64,000 nt of DNA from contig NC_087076.1 of assembly GCF_026151205.1 (NCBI RefSeq), positions 1,931,692 to 1,995,691 on the forward strand. The letters are read 5' to 3'. The translations under genes were made by a program, and so were the position numbers. Of this stretch, positions 25,603 to 36,797 are shown piece after piece (position 1 is the stretch's first letter; each line of letters starts with the position of its first letter). The notes beneath the pieces were generated by a model, which was not told the origin of the DNA, did not search any database, and was given only the letters and a program-made list of their open reading frames with translations. This DNA is from Bolinopsis microptera. Lineage: Eukaryota; Ctenophora; Tentaculata; Lobata; Bolinopsidae.

Positions 25603-26485
25603 CTTGTTTGCTGGTTGATTTACAATAACGCTCGGGGTTGATTTGTAGATTCTAAAGAGTTAAATTTTTCAAAGGTAAAATAGGGGTATATCAAAACGTC
25701 TAATTTCGCTTCACCGGATCGACGTGTTTTCCTGCCTCTAACTCGCGAAGCGTCCGCTCCCTGCCTCCTGGAGGTGACGGTTACGGTACCAAACTTTGAA
25801 ATGCCCGTGTTTCCAAAAATATTATCTGTGGAGCGAGAAGCTTACGACACATGATAAAGAATCCCTTCATCTTACCTATTGATCGTTCAGCAGGTTAAAC
25901 AGATGGTCCACCAGTACCTGGGAGCCAGTTCAATTCGAGATAACTGATTTCAGGGGCAAATTTTTGAAATGAGGACCTCCTCAGTAAGGCTTGAACAGTC
26001 CCTGTACACCCAAATTGTACCGCATGGATTAATTAAAACCTTTTCCCGTAACTCACGGTGGTCGGTGGGCACAATGACCATTTCCTCCAAGTTTTGTGGG
26101 GCGGCAAAAAAATATGACCCAGACACATGGTGGCGCCCCGAGTTTGTTGTTGGGACTTGGTTGGTCGATGCTCACTTGGTGAACTGCCTTTCTTGCCAAA
26201 CACTTGAGCTCCAGTCGACCACGGCATCCTTTAAGGAAGGTCCCCTGAACATTTAGATCGACCACATCACTTAAAAGAGTCGGCTAGAGCTCTCTGAGTT
26301 TGGCGCCCCCCAACAAAAATCGCACAAAATTGGGAAGACTGATATGTGAGGTAGCATCGGAGCAAAAAGCTATCCGAATCGAACCAACATTGAGGAGGTA
26401 AACGGATACTATGAATGCAGTGCCTTAGCTGGAGCTTTGATAGTGCTATAGAGACAGGCTGCCACTAGAGGGGGAGGGCCGGTTG
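25603..26485. other. Spacer between H1 and second H4, no gene seen
   Basis: Apart from the H1 TATA-like site near 25689 and an upstream GC-rich part, nothing coding was recognised. Confidence 0.5.
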
Positions 26486-26755
26486 ATGGGGGTGGTATTT
26501 AATGTTGTGTGATAAAGTGAGTTGAGGTGTAGCCAGCGGGGAGAAGGTGGTGGAGGAGAGGAGAGTGGAGTGGAGTGATGAGGTAAGATGAGATAGTAAA
26601 GTAATGTTTAGCCCGAACTGGGAACGGAGCTCTAAAGCCTAATGGAGGTGGCAGTGGATTTGGTGAAGGGGGGCACCGTGGCCGAGAGAAAGGGCCGCAG
26701 GATTGGCAAAGTGATGTGCTCCGTCGCAAAGTTATATTTGATGGCGCTGGTGGGG

Positions 26756-26762
26756 TATATAG
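26756..26762 (+). promoter_or_regulatory. H4 TATA box, copy 2
   Basis: TATATAG, same spacing to H4 as in copy 1. Confidence 0.75.
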
Positions 26763-27161
<399 letters not shown>

Positions 27162-27215
27162 GCAGCCTGCTGCTTTCCACCTACCTGATCTCGAGCTTGC
27201 TCGATTTCAAACAAC

Positions 27216-27231
27216 GGCTTTTCTCAAAGCC
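27216..27231 (+). promoter_or_regulatory. H4 3' histone stem-loop, copy 2
   Basis: GGCTTTTCTCAAAGCC, unchanged from copy 1. Confidence 0.9.
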
Positions 27232-28038
27232 CCACAAAAATCAAAAAAGAAAACCTGTCTAACTGTATTACAGTACAACAATATTATTCAAATTGTTCAA
27301 GCTGGATATTTGTCCTCCCAATTTAATCAACCAAGTTTTGAGTATACTTTTTACTAAATTACAGAATCAAATCCAAAACACTCACATTCTGCTCACTCAA
27401 TAGCCATACGACACGTCTTTTCGTGTTTATGTCCAGGACAAGAGTTATTTCAATTTTATATGGCAAATTATCGGAAAACAACTGCATATAAGGCCAAGGG
27501 GTGCACATTGTTTGTCAGCTCCATATAGAGCCGAATAAACGGAAACAATTAATAGAACGTGAAATTACTACCAGTCGGGCCTGGACCCTTTCATTTAGTA
27601 TTAGTGCGACCACAATAACGGCAGTCTGGAAGGAGGGGCTGGCAAAAGACAGGTAAACGTTTGTTTACAAAAAGGAAGCTACTTTTGCCTTGGGATCAGG
27701 GTAACAGCTGAGGTGAGGGTTAGAATTAAATAAATAAGACCAGGGTGCACTTATTTGTCTTGAAATTAGGATTTTGAGAGGCACTGTCTCCCTTAGCGAG
27801 ACAGGTTGAAGCCGTCCCATGCTGCCTGCCCAACTAAACATGACTTATTTCAAAATTGTCGTGCCGTGTCTGGTTTTTTAAATCGGGGACAACCATAGGG
27901 AGAGAAAGGTGTCCAGTAAGGAGCTAATCTGATCGTGCTAATAAAGTCAAATAGTTTGGTCTTGTAAGGATCTCGAGGGCCTGCCCCCGCTGGTTTGTTG
28001 GGTTATCCAAAGTTGCTAAATTCTATCCGACTGGTTTC

Positions 28039-28678
<640 letters not shown>

Positions 28679-28715
28679 GCTACCTGTCGAACTACACTCG
28701 GCACCAGCTAAAAAC

Positions 28716-28731
28716 GGCGTTTATCAGCGCC
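28716..28731 (+). promoter_or_regulatory. H3 3' histone stem-loop, copy 2
   Basis: GGCGTTTATCAGCGCC, same as copy 1. Confidence 0.88.
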
Positions 28732-29314
28732 ACTCCACATATCAATAAAGAAAACACTCCAATCGTTACTTAGTTTTATTACACATATATCATCCACTGG
28801 CTGAACAAACAAACTGATACCATCAGCTCCATGACCCACTTAAAATGCAAACAAAGTCACAACTGTGCACTGTGCAGTTAGTCGAATCTTAAATTGTAAA
28901 TGAAATCAAACAGACCTGCTAGTAGTATAGAGCAGAGGTTGCTAAGCTGAAGCATTCATATGCTATCCTCTCTTGAGCCATCGTTAAAATTGTTAGCCAC
29001 TCTGAAGGACACTTCCGTCCAAGTGTGTATTTTAAAGAAAAACATGTGCTTATTTAGGGTTATTTAGGGTCTTCTTTTCCTGTGACTGTGAGAGATATGT
29101 TAGGCGTGGGGGCCGATAATTTTGTGTAACTGAAATGATGCAGCTTAAAAGTGAGCTTAGAAGGAAAGGGATCATGTGTGAATATTGTTCATTGACCCCG
29201 GCTGACAGTAAGTAGAACTGAATACATGGTCTTCAAAACCTACATCTGAGTAGGTGGATTGAAAGAATATGTTGGAATTGTACGAAGGTAGTTTTCTTTT
29301 TTGATATGTGGAGT

Positions 29315-29330
29315 GGCGCTGATAAACGCC
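29315..29330 (-). promoter_or_regulatory. H2A 3' histone stem-loop, copy 2
   Basis: Minus-strand GGCGTTTATCAGCGCC, now serving a truncated gene. Confidence 0.85.
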
Positions 29331-29407
29331 GTTTGGGCCAAGCTGGGGCTCCCTGCGTGGTGCAGAGAGAGACAGCTGAGGGCCGGTTGAGAAGTTGCAC
29401 ACACAGC

Positions 29408-29566
29408 TTATTTCTTGCTGCTGGCGGACTTCTTGGGCAGAAGGACTGCCTGGATGTTGGGCAGGACACCACCTTGGGCGATGGTGACACCGGCGAGAAG
29501 CTTGTTGAGCTCCTCATCGTTCCTCACAGCAAGTTGAAGATGACGGGGGATAATCGTGGTTTTCTT
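29408..29566 (-). pseudogene. H2A: Histone H2A, 3' fragment only
   Basis: About 52 C-terminal codons remain, from K-T-T-I-I-P-R-H-L to SASSKK. The Arg of KTRIIP in copy 1 is Thr here. Everything upstream (tail, alpha1, alpha2 and promoter) is replaced by unrelated sequence at 29567. It cannot produce H2A. Confidence 0.92.
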
Positions 29567-29626
29567 TACCTGGGGACCTCAATGTGCCAGCAATTTCTAT
29601 AATATATTCATATTTACATCTCCAGG

Positions 29627-29780
29627 ATGTGTTGTACAGGATGAACATTACAGGATGTGTAGAAGATTCAGAGGTGAGAAGAGTAGAGGGAGGGCGAGGA
29701 AAAAGGTGATGAAGTTACAGGAGAAGACGGATCTGATGATAGGAGAATTTGAGCAACTTGTTTCAAAAAGAGGTGAATAG
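29627..29780 (+). CDS. Possible terminal exon of an unidentified basic protein
   Basis: After an acceptor-like CATCTCCAG, about 50 codons encode a basic, helical-looking peptide: CVVQDEHYRMCRRFRGEK, then RGRARKKVMKLQEKTDL, ending KRGE-stop. It starts 60 bases after the broken end of the histone array. No family was recognised. It could be a transposon-derived exon or chance. Confidence 0.3.
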
Positions 29781-30188
29781 CGGTGACTTGGATCACGGAA
29801 ATTACATGGAGATAAGGGTGTGTACATTTCATAGTTAGTAACTATTAGTTACACCACATAACTTGTGTCACTTAAAACATAAACTTTTTTATTCTAGTTG
29901 CAAATTGCCTCCTAGCTTCACTGTATTATGTCAGAATTTGGTCATCATCCTGTTAGTGTTTGCTGTTATTATCGAAACAACCTGCTGTAATTAGAGCTTT
30001 ATTTATTGAAAATTACTTATGATGTTTAATATAATATAATAACCTCACCAAATAGAATAATATGTTGTTGGTTTAATCGTTGCACAATTAATACACTGAA
30101 CCTATTAAATTATTCTTTGTCAATAAACAATAAACTGACTATATCGCAGTTAATATTATTTCTTTACATTATATTCATATTATATGAT
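29781..30188. other. Intergenic, AT-rich
   Basis: No gene or repeat was recognised. Confidence 0.4.
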
Positions 30189-30655
30189 CATGCACTTGGC
30201 ATGGTTCCGGGGCTAGCCAGGACAGAGGTGGGGCAGAATCCCACTGCGTTGTGGGCTTTCTCCTCGCCGCCGAAGACGGGACAAGTGACAATTTCTGAGT
30301 TTCGCTTAAGCTCATTCCGTAGTTCCAAGTACAATGAACACATCAGACGGAATGACAAAGCTCCCTTATTGGGCAGCTAATAAATTCACAGTTTCTAAAG
30401 TTTTGGCTTTTTAACCCAATTTGTAATTCCCAGTTATGGATCCAAGTCAAAACATGGAGGCAAGCACTCCATCCATCTTAGATAATCCGATTCGTCCACT
30501 CACAGAACCATCAATTCAACCGGTCCCGGAAGGGTTTAAATCGTACGTGAATACGTGAATACCTTTATTCCAAAAAGTCAGCTGGATGAAATGTTCGCAA
30601 ACTCACCCCTGCAAAATCGACAGCTGAAATGGCCGCTGACTATCATTACTATTAG
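30189..30655 (+). pseudogene. DIRS-like leader and gag fragment (type 1), internally deleted
   Basis: 30189-30435 matches the leader at 44080-44230 (GGGGCTAGCCAGGACAG, GAATCCCACT-GTTGTGGGC, GTAATTCCCAG). The gag starts MDPSQNMEASTPSIL, continues through IRPLTEPSIQPVPEGFKSY, has a short duplication (ACGTGAATACGTGAATAC) that shifts frame, and jumps from SPLQN straight to the C-terminal TAEMAADYHYY, skipping about 100 codons that are present at 35.2 kb. Confidence 0.65.
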
Positions 30656-31593
30656 CCAGAAGTTCACGACCGATATATTCAATTTCTTTATATTTTGGGC
30701 TTTTTCCATTTAGCTTTCTTTAATCTTTCTGGTATTATTTATTCCCTTTCTTTTTGTGTACAGTCAACCCATTCATTTAAGAAGTTAAGAGCATGATACG
30801 CATTTTCGTTTATTTTTTATTTTTCTTGAGATGTATCAAATAAAGTCGGAACACAAGTCGGAAATAAAGTCGAAATCAGCTGTACTCTGTAGTAGAAATA
30901 AAAGTGAATGTTACAAGCCTTAGGTAGAAGAGTACGGACCGGATATCACTTGTGAACCATGTTCTTGACATATCATTTTTCTTAAAATACTATGTCTTAA
31001 ACTTTAAAATTATATAATTATTTATTATAACTGTGCTACCATCAGTTTTAATTGCATTTTTTAAGTGTACAGTCATACAGTGACAGAAAAAGTGTTTGAA
31101 ACGTAGCCAGGCTACTGAGAGCCACGATAAAGATAATTAAACGGCTTCACTTCAAGACATACCATCCTAGCCTCAACATTATAGTGTTTGATAGATAGAA
31201 CAATGTTGATATGTTAAGTTGTATTTGTTTTATATTTTAAGTGCACTTGAATATCAAATATATTCGACGGCTAGAATTCGAGCAGCAATTACTCGGGGCA
31301 GAAATCACCCGTGATGCGTGAACCATGTTCTTGAATTGGTGCTTACAGCTTAAAAAGAACTATCCCTTTTTAAGAATCAATCTCTGAAACTTTAAAATGT
31401 TAATATAATAGTATTATTGAAGAAGTATAGTACGACAGGATTATATGCTATCACTAATAAAAACTTGATTCCAGCGAAGTATTTAACATCGTAAGAAATT
31501 TACAACACAAATTACTTTACTATTCCGGATATCAGAAAGAAACGGATATGAACGAATACATATCTGATAACTCTGAAGATAAACACCAGACTG

Positions 31594-33081
31594 CAGGGGT
31601 CGACCGAGGGCAGGATTTTCGACCGAGGCCGAGGAAAATACAGTTAGTTAAGACCGAGGCCGAGGACAACTGAGGTTTCTTTTTTTTTACCGAGGCCGAG
31701 GAGTGCAAATTTTGACCGAGGCCGAGGAATTTTGGCAGAAAAATTGTTGGGAAAAAGTCTTCTGGCTCAACATGGGCAGCAATCCTGGATAGTACCTCAC
31801 AGTCTGAAGAAGACGATGAATTCGAAGAAAATAGTGAGAAGATAAGGAGGGAAGCTAACAGATACTTAAAAGACTCTCGAGTTGATTTATCATTTCAACC
31901 ATTTAATTTCGAATGTTGCAGAAGCCACGAACTGTGAAAATAAAATAAGGTTTTCAGTTGAAAAGTTTGAAAAGCCAGTCAAGAAGGTTTTATCAAATTT
32001 GATGTATAATATGTACAAGCAGTTGAATTCTGTCGTCGGAGAAACTCTGACTGCAATGAAAGATGTTGAGCAATTGAAGAGTTGTCTTATCCGATCACAA
32101 GAGTCGGTTATCAAACTGCAGAGGGAACTTCTTGAAGCCAAAGCCAATCAGTTGGAATCTGTTCAGACCACCGTAAAATCTGCTGTTCAGGACACTGTTC
32201 AAGCTGAGATCAAGTTATACAGTCAAGCTGTGTTAAAAGCCTCGCCGAACACTACAATAACGGAGGAGAGCCTGAAAAAAGTTGTGCAGAAGGCTGTGTC
32301 AGAAGAGGATCGCAGCAGGAATGTTCTCATTTTTGGTTTAAAGGAGACAGATGAAGAGAAACTATCAGACAAAGTAGACGAACTATTTGAACAGATTGAA
32401 GTGAAACCACACTTCGAAGCTGTAAGGATTGGAAGGAAATCAGCTGACAAGACCAGACCTGTCAAAATTTTGTTATCAAATTCGAATACTGTACATCAGA
32501 TTTTATCAAAACTGTGTTCATTTCACCAGATCGGTCACCTGAGGAGCAAGCCAGACATCATCTGCTCGTTTTGGAGATGAAAGAAAAGGCAAAGAAGGAT
32601 TTGAAGAGACGATATTATATCAGAAGTGGTATTATTTGTTGTGAGGACAAGATATCATAGTGAACGATGCATAATCATGAAGTTTTTTCTTGTGTGTGAC
32701 TTAACGGGTGATACTCGTAAATTTGAAGCCCCAAATAAAGAGGACTGTCCCCCTTCCGAGCTGTGCACAGAAGATTATTCTGATTCAGAATGCTCAGATA
32801 TTGTCATTTCATCAGACGATGAATCTTAGACTATGATATTTTTAGTTTTGTGTCCTGGTCAATTGGTCGTTTTATTTTCAATTTTACAAATTCGTTTACA
32901 TTAACCTCTGTAAGTCTGTAGAAAAATTCACAAAATTTCAACAAAAATCCTCAGTCAAATCCTCGGTAAAATCGTCAAATTTCGCCGAGGCCGAGGAATT
33001 TCGAATCTATTTTTGACCGAGGCCGAGGCGAACCGAGGAATTGTCCTCCTGACCGAGGCCGAGGCCGAGGTCAGGAGGCCT
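31594..33081 (+). mobile_element. 1.49-kb insertion with ACCGAGGCCGAGG repeats and a terminal hairpin
   Basis: Boundaries come from comparison with units B and C, which lack it. Seven same-orientation copies of ACCGAGGCCGAGGA (some partial) cluster at the two ends (31602-31730 and 32980-33075). The right end folds as CCTCCTGACC-N14-GGTCAGGAGG. Between them is one RRM-type ORF. There are no TIRs and no RT or transposase. The 3' hairpin recalls Helitron ends, but no CTRR terminus follows. The family is not recognised. Confidence 0.65.
31882..32660 (+). CDS. LINE-ORF1-like coiled-coil plus RRM-type protein, one frameshift
   Basis: The protein begins with a region rich in Leu, Glu and Lys heptads (EQLKSCLIRSQESVIKLQR), a likely coiled coil. 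A compact domain follows: RSRNVLIFGLKETDEEKL and VRIGRKSADKTRPVKILLS. This pattern resembles the RNA-binding RRM of L1/Tx1-type ORF1 proteins. Near 32520 one base is out of place; in the next frame the expected continuation appears (FSPDRSPEEQARHHLLVLEM, then KAKKDLKRRYYIRSGIICC) up to a stop near 32660. An acidic open stretch upstream (about 31770-31880) may be a further exon. No RT accompanies it. Confidence 0.55.
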
Positions 33082-33208
33082 TGTTATATTAATCTCAAAA
33101 TAAGCGTACACGATCTAACGAACACATGTTCGCCTGATATCGAACAGTATAGTACGCACAAATGATGATACGTAATTTTAGAATTGGTTCTAAACTATGA
33201 CACAATGA

Positions 33209-33394
33209 ATGGCGGCCGCGCCAGCGGTTGTCATTAGCAATTATATTGAGAAGTCTCCGTTTGACTGTCAAAGTTGGCTGGCAGGGAATTCAAATAAATT
33301 GCAAAAGCAAAATTTAATCACGTACGTAATCAAGATAATACATGGGAAACCTAATTTTAGACTATTTCTTAGTCTAAAAATTATTAATGATTAA
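33209..33394 (+). CDS. Repeated 61-codon ORF, copy A
   Basis: It starts MAAAPAVVISNYIEKSPF and continues DCQSWLAGNSNKLQKQNLIT. A GTACGTAATC immediately after ITY resembles a 5' splice site, so only the first 38 or so codons may be coding. A downstream open stretch (KEKHVGGNKVGFLV, QALIRQQQNSYHLEWLEAL in the other copies) may be a second exon. No family was recognised. It is part of the mosaic units. Confidence 0.4.
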   Translation: MAAAPAVVISNYIEKSPFDCQSWLAGNSNKLQKQNLITYVIKIIHGKPNFRLFLSLKIIND

Positions 33395-33640
33395 TTAAAA
33401 TGTTTGTGAATTATTAATAAATGTATTTGATCCTCAATGCGTGCTTTTTATAAAAGAAAAGCACGTCGGAGGGAATAAAGTTGGGGTTCTGGTCAGTAAA
33501 CCACTTACCCAATTCAAGAGGCTTACTGGGCAAGCACTAATCCGACAACAACAGAACAGCTACCATTAAGAATGGTTGGAAGCTTTGGACAATTTTGAAA
33601 ATATTGTAAACGACATAAGGAACTTGGTCTCAAAACAACA

Positions 33641-34123
33641 CAAAAGCACAAAGAAGAGACTGAGAGGCAGAGAAATTTGCTGCTTCTAATCGTCGATACT
33701 ATCACTACATTGTGTAAGCAAAATATTGCTCTTAGAGGACATCGGAATGATGAGGATATCACGATCCAGTACCAAATAGCGTACACTTAACCATACTGCC
33801 ACTCTTCAGACTGTAGATATCCGAAATAACTTAAAATTCGTGCCATCTTTAATCTTAATTTGTCCAATGTTTAGAAATCAAAATATTACTGATAACCAAG
33901 TGTGTTATCAACTGCTTTGAACCTTCTGTATTGATATTCTATTGGTTTAGCATATAATTGAGTTAAAAATTTTCCAATAACTTCGGAGCCTACCCCTTTC
34001 AAAAATCCTGCGCACGCCCCCGGCCCCTGTAGAGGGCCACAACAAGTAGTGAACAACATCGTAGTCGTCCAGCAGCAGGAATCCTCTGATTTGGTTTTTG
34101 TGTTTGTTGGCCCACCAAACGAG
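33641..34123. other. Unassigned sequence between unit A and gag type 2
   Basis: No gene was recognised. 33985-34045 has a GC-rich patch (CCTGCGCACGCCCCCGG) unlike its surroundings. Confidence 0.4.
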
Positions 34124-34985
34124 ATCTCAGTTGGATGATATGTTTGCAAACTCGAGCTTAGCACACCCAGAATTTACAACCAACCGGTTCGGAAGTCCGG
34201 GATTGGACATTCACTGGTCCAAACCAGCTGGTCAAACGGGAGAAACATGTGCACTAATAGGCATCATGTAGCCTCCAGGCTCGACAAACCCTGACAAACC
34301 CCGACACACCCCGACAAATCCCGACAAACGGGGTTTGTCGAGGGGTTTTGCCTCGGGCCCACCGGCTACATGAGGCCTTCTTGTGTAGTGTTTTTCCGCG
34401 TAAAGCTTGATGACTCCGTCTCGGTTTTTTGTTGGGAGACTCACACAAAAAAAAAGAAGAAAAAAAAAGCCTCCAGGCTCGACAAACCCCGACAAACCCC
34501 CTACACACCCGACAAACCCTGACAAACCCCGACAAATCCCGACACACCCCGACGTGTCGAGATATGTCGTATCATGTCGCGCCCACCGGCTACATGATGC
34601 CTACTAATTAAGAGTGCGTATGACCGAACGGGATTTGCATGTGAGGCCTAGTTCGGGTTACTGGCGACCCTAGCCAGGAATCACAGCGTGAAAGAGCAAA
34701 ATTGACACAGCTCTTGGGGGTCGGTCTGGGACAAACATTAGCTCAGTTACTCCATGTTAGGAGAATGTTGACACTCAGATAAAACTCCCACCGAGATCTT
34801 CATCAACAGCAGAAACACTCCTTAAGGGTGCATACTCAGAAAATCTATTTAACATCGGTAGCAAGGAGCAGCCATACTTGTTCGGTGACAAGTTCATCGA
34901 TAAAATGAAGCCCTTATCACAACGCAATACACTGGGGCAGCCAGAGACCTGACAGCGTGCAGTAGAGACCTACTCAAAACTCTCT
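34124..34985 (+). pseudogene. DIRS-like gag (type 2), broken, with MITE insertion
   Basis: Reads SQLDDMFANSSLAHPEFTTN and LDIHWSKPAGQTGETCALI. It is interrupted by the element at 34259-34602 and resumes KSAYDRTGFACEA. Several stops follow, and LGVGLGQT-like and LRYNL-like remnants are in shifting frames. It is closest to the intact type 2 gag at 44.2-45.0 kb. The 5' part is missing. Confidence 0.7.
34253..34608. mobile_element. Dimeric MITE, 344 bp, 15-bp TIR, 6-bp target duplication
   Basis: The ends are AGGCATCATGTAGCC and its exact reverse complement. ACTAAT flanks both sides (34253-34258, 34603-34608), and removing one copy plus the element restores the gag reading A-L-I-K-S-A-Y-D. Internally the motif CCTCCAGGCTCGACAAACC occurs twice, and an inverted end (CCCACCGGCTACATGAGGCC) also sits at about 34359-34378, so it looks like two units joined head to tail. 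CCCCGACAAA decamers fill both halves. Confidence 0.85.
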
Positions 34986-34992
34986 AAAGCTC

Positions 34993-35148
34993 AACGTCTG
35001 GTGTGCGATCTCTTCTCACGGAATCATCGGACCATACTTTTTCAAGGACGCAGCTGGTGCAACTGTATCTGTGAACGGAGATCGCTACCTACAGATGTTG
35101 CAGAACTTCTTCATACCAGAACTCTTCAACTTCTGTGCACAGAAGTAA
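34993..35148 (+). pseudogene. Tc1/mariner-type transposase fragment
   Basis: Translation gives NVWCAISSHGIIGPYFFKDA, then VNGDRYLQMLQNFFIPEL, the segment around the second catalytic Asp region of IS630/Tc1/mariner-family transposases. Only about 50 codons are present, joined directly to the leader AGTAATTCCCAG of the next gag copy. Confidence 0.6.
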
Positions 35149-35171
35149 TTCCCAGTTATGGATCCAAATCA

Positions 35172-35681
35172 ATGGATCCAAATCAAAGCATGGAGGCAAG
35201 TACTCCATCTATTTTAGACGAACTGATTCGTCCACTCGCAGAGCCCTCAATACAACCGGTCCCGGAAGGGTTTAAATCGTACTTGAATACCTTTATTGCA
35301 AAAAATCAGCTAGATGAAATGTTTGCAAATTCACCCGTGCAAAATCCTGAGTTTACCCAAAACAGATTTGCTAGCCCTCCACTTGATCTCCACTGGAGTA
35401 ACCCAATAGGACAGACCGGGGAAGCTTGCAATCTTATCAAGAGTGCACATGACCGCCTTGGGTATGCTTGTGAGGCGTATTTTGGCCTATTGACTCTAAT
35501 GGACAGTTCGAACCAGGAGTCAGAGCAGAATAGGAAAACACTAGACCAATTGCTGGGTGTTGGACTCGGTCAGACAATGGCCCAACTCCTTCATATTAGA
35601 AGAGTCTTCACACTTAGATACAATCTCCCGGCCAAATCGGCATCGACAGCTGAAATGGCCGCTGACTATCATTACTATTAG
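35172..35681 (+). CDS. Short DIRS-gag-like protein (type 1), intact, 169 codons
   Basis: From MDPNQSMEASTPSILDELI through PLAEPSIQPVPEGFKSYLNT, LDLHWSNPIGQTGEACNLI, ACEAYFGLLTLMDSSNQES and LGVGLGQTMAQLLHIRR to STAEMAADYHYY-stop. It is roughly two-thirds identical by eye to the N-terminal part of the longer gag at 44.2 kb, but it ends where that protein continues (ETLLKGAYSENLFNIG). The same TAEMAADYHYY ending is in the copy at 30.6 kb, so the short form was duplicated as such. An open frame also runs upstream through the Tc1 fragment, but the leader motif argues for the ATG at 35172. The family is probably DIRS gag, by its linkage to the RT at 45.4 kb. Confidence 0.6.
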   Translation: MDPNQSMEASTPSILDELIRPLAEPSIQPVPEGFKSYLNTFIAKNQLDEMFANSPVQNPEFTQNRFASPPLDLHWSNPIGQTGEACNLIKSAHDRLGYACEAYFGLLTLMDSSNQESEQNRKTLDQLLGVGLGQTMAQLLHIRRVFTLRYNLPAKSASTAEMAADYHYY

Positions 35682-36797
35682 CCAGAAGTTCACGACCGAT
35701 ATATTCAATTTCTTTATATTTTGGGCTTTTTTCATTTAGCTTTCTTTAATCTTTCTGGTATTCTTTATTCCCTTTCTTTTTGTGTACAGTCAACCCATTC
35801 ATTTAAGAAGTTAAGAGCATGATATGCATTTTCGTTTATTTTTTATTTTTCTTGAGATGTATCAAATAAAGTCGGAACTCCGGATTGTCGAACGAATCAG
35901 CTGTACTCTGTAGTAGAAATAAAAGTGAATGTTACAAGACTTAAGTAGAAGAGTACGGACCGGATATCACTTGTGAACCATGTTCTTGACATAGCATTTT
36001 TCTTAAAATACTATGTCTGAAACTTTAAAATTGTATAATTATTTATTATAACTGTGCTACCATCAGTTTTAATTGTATTTTTCAAGTGTACAGTTATACA
36101 GTGACAGAAAAAAGTGTTTGAAACGTAGCCAGGCTACTGAGAGCCACGATAAAGATAATTAAACGGCTTCACTTTAAGACATACCATCCTAGCCTCAACA
36201 TTATAGTGTTTGATAGATAGAACAATGTTGATATGTTAAGTTATATTTGTTTTATATTTTAAGTGCACTTGAATATCAAATATATTCGACGGCTAGAATT
36301 CGAGCAGCAATTACTCGGGGCAGAAATCACCCGTGAACCATGTTCTTGAAATGGCGCTTAAAAAGAACTATTCCTTTTTATGAATCAATCTTTGAAACTT
36401 TAAAATGTTAATATTATAGTATTATTGAAGAAGTATAGTACGACAGGATTATATGCTATCACTAATAAAAACTTGATTCCAGCGAAGTATTTATCATCGT
36501 AAGAAATTTACAACACAAATTACTTTACTATTCCGGATATTAGAAAGAAACGGATATGAACGAATACATGTCTGATAACTCTGAAGATAAACACCAGACT
36601 GGGAGCAGATAGTTTCTCAGAACTTACCAAAAAAAGTTTGATTTATTATATATCTATTGTGGTTGTATAATATTATGTTATATTAATCTCAAAATAAGGG
36701 TACACGATCAAACGAGCACATGTTCGCCTGATATCGAACAGTACGCGCAAATGATGATACGTAATTTTAGAACTGGTTCTACATTATGACATAATGA

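Larger units (their letters stand above)
30656..33640. repeat. Mosaic unit A: AT-rich segment and 61-codon ORF, with an inserted element
   Basis: 30656-31593 matches 35682-36600 and 37540-38460 almost base for base (for example TATTCAATTTCTTTATAT, CTTCACTTCAAGACATACC). At 31594 a 1.49-kb insertion begins. At 33082 the shared sequence resumes (TTATATTAATCTCAAAATAAG) up to the ORF at 33209 and its tail. About 75 bases present in units B and C are lost at the insertion. Confidence 0.8.

Noticed and set aside
26120-26320. Retroviral-type primer binding site (TGGCGCCCC near 26132 and 26302)
   Set aside because: The match is short, no LTR or gag/pol is adjacent, and it lies in the histone spacer.
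30117-30380. Plus-strand 87-codon frame containing GLARTEVGQNPTALW
   Set aside because: It covers the shared DIRS leader, where the copies differ by frame-changing indels, so it is probably untranslated.
32980-33085. Helitron 3' terminus
   Set aside because: A hairpin is present, but there is no CTRR end, no 5' TC start and no Rep/helicase gene.
34232-34611. Repetitive open frames (such as G-F-V-G-V-C-R) at 34.2-34.6 kb
   Set aside because: They fall inside the dimeric MITE and reflect its CCCCGACAAA decamers.
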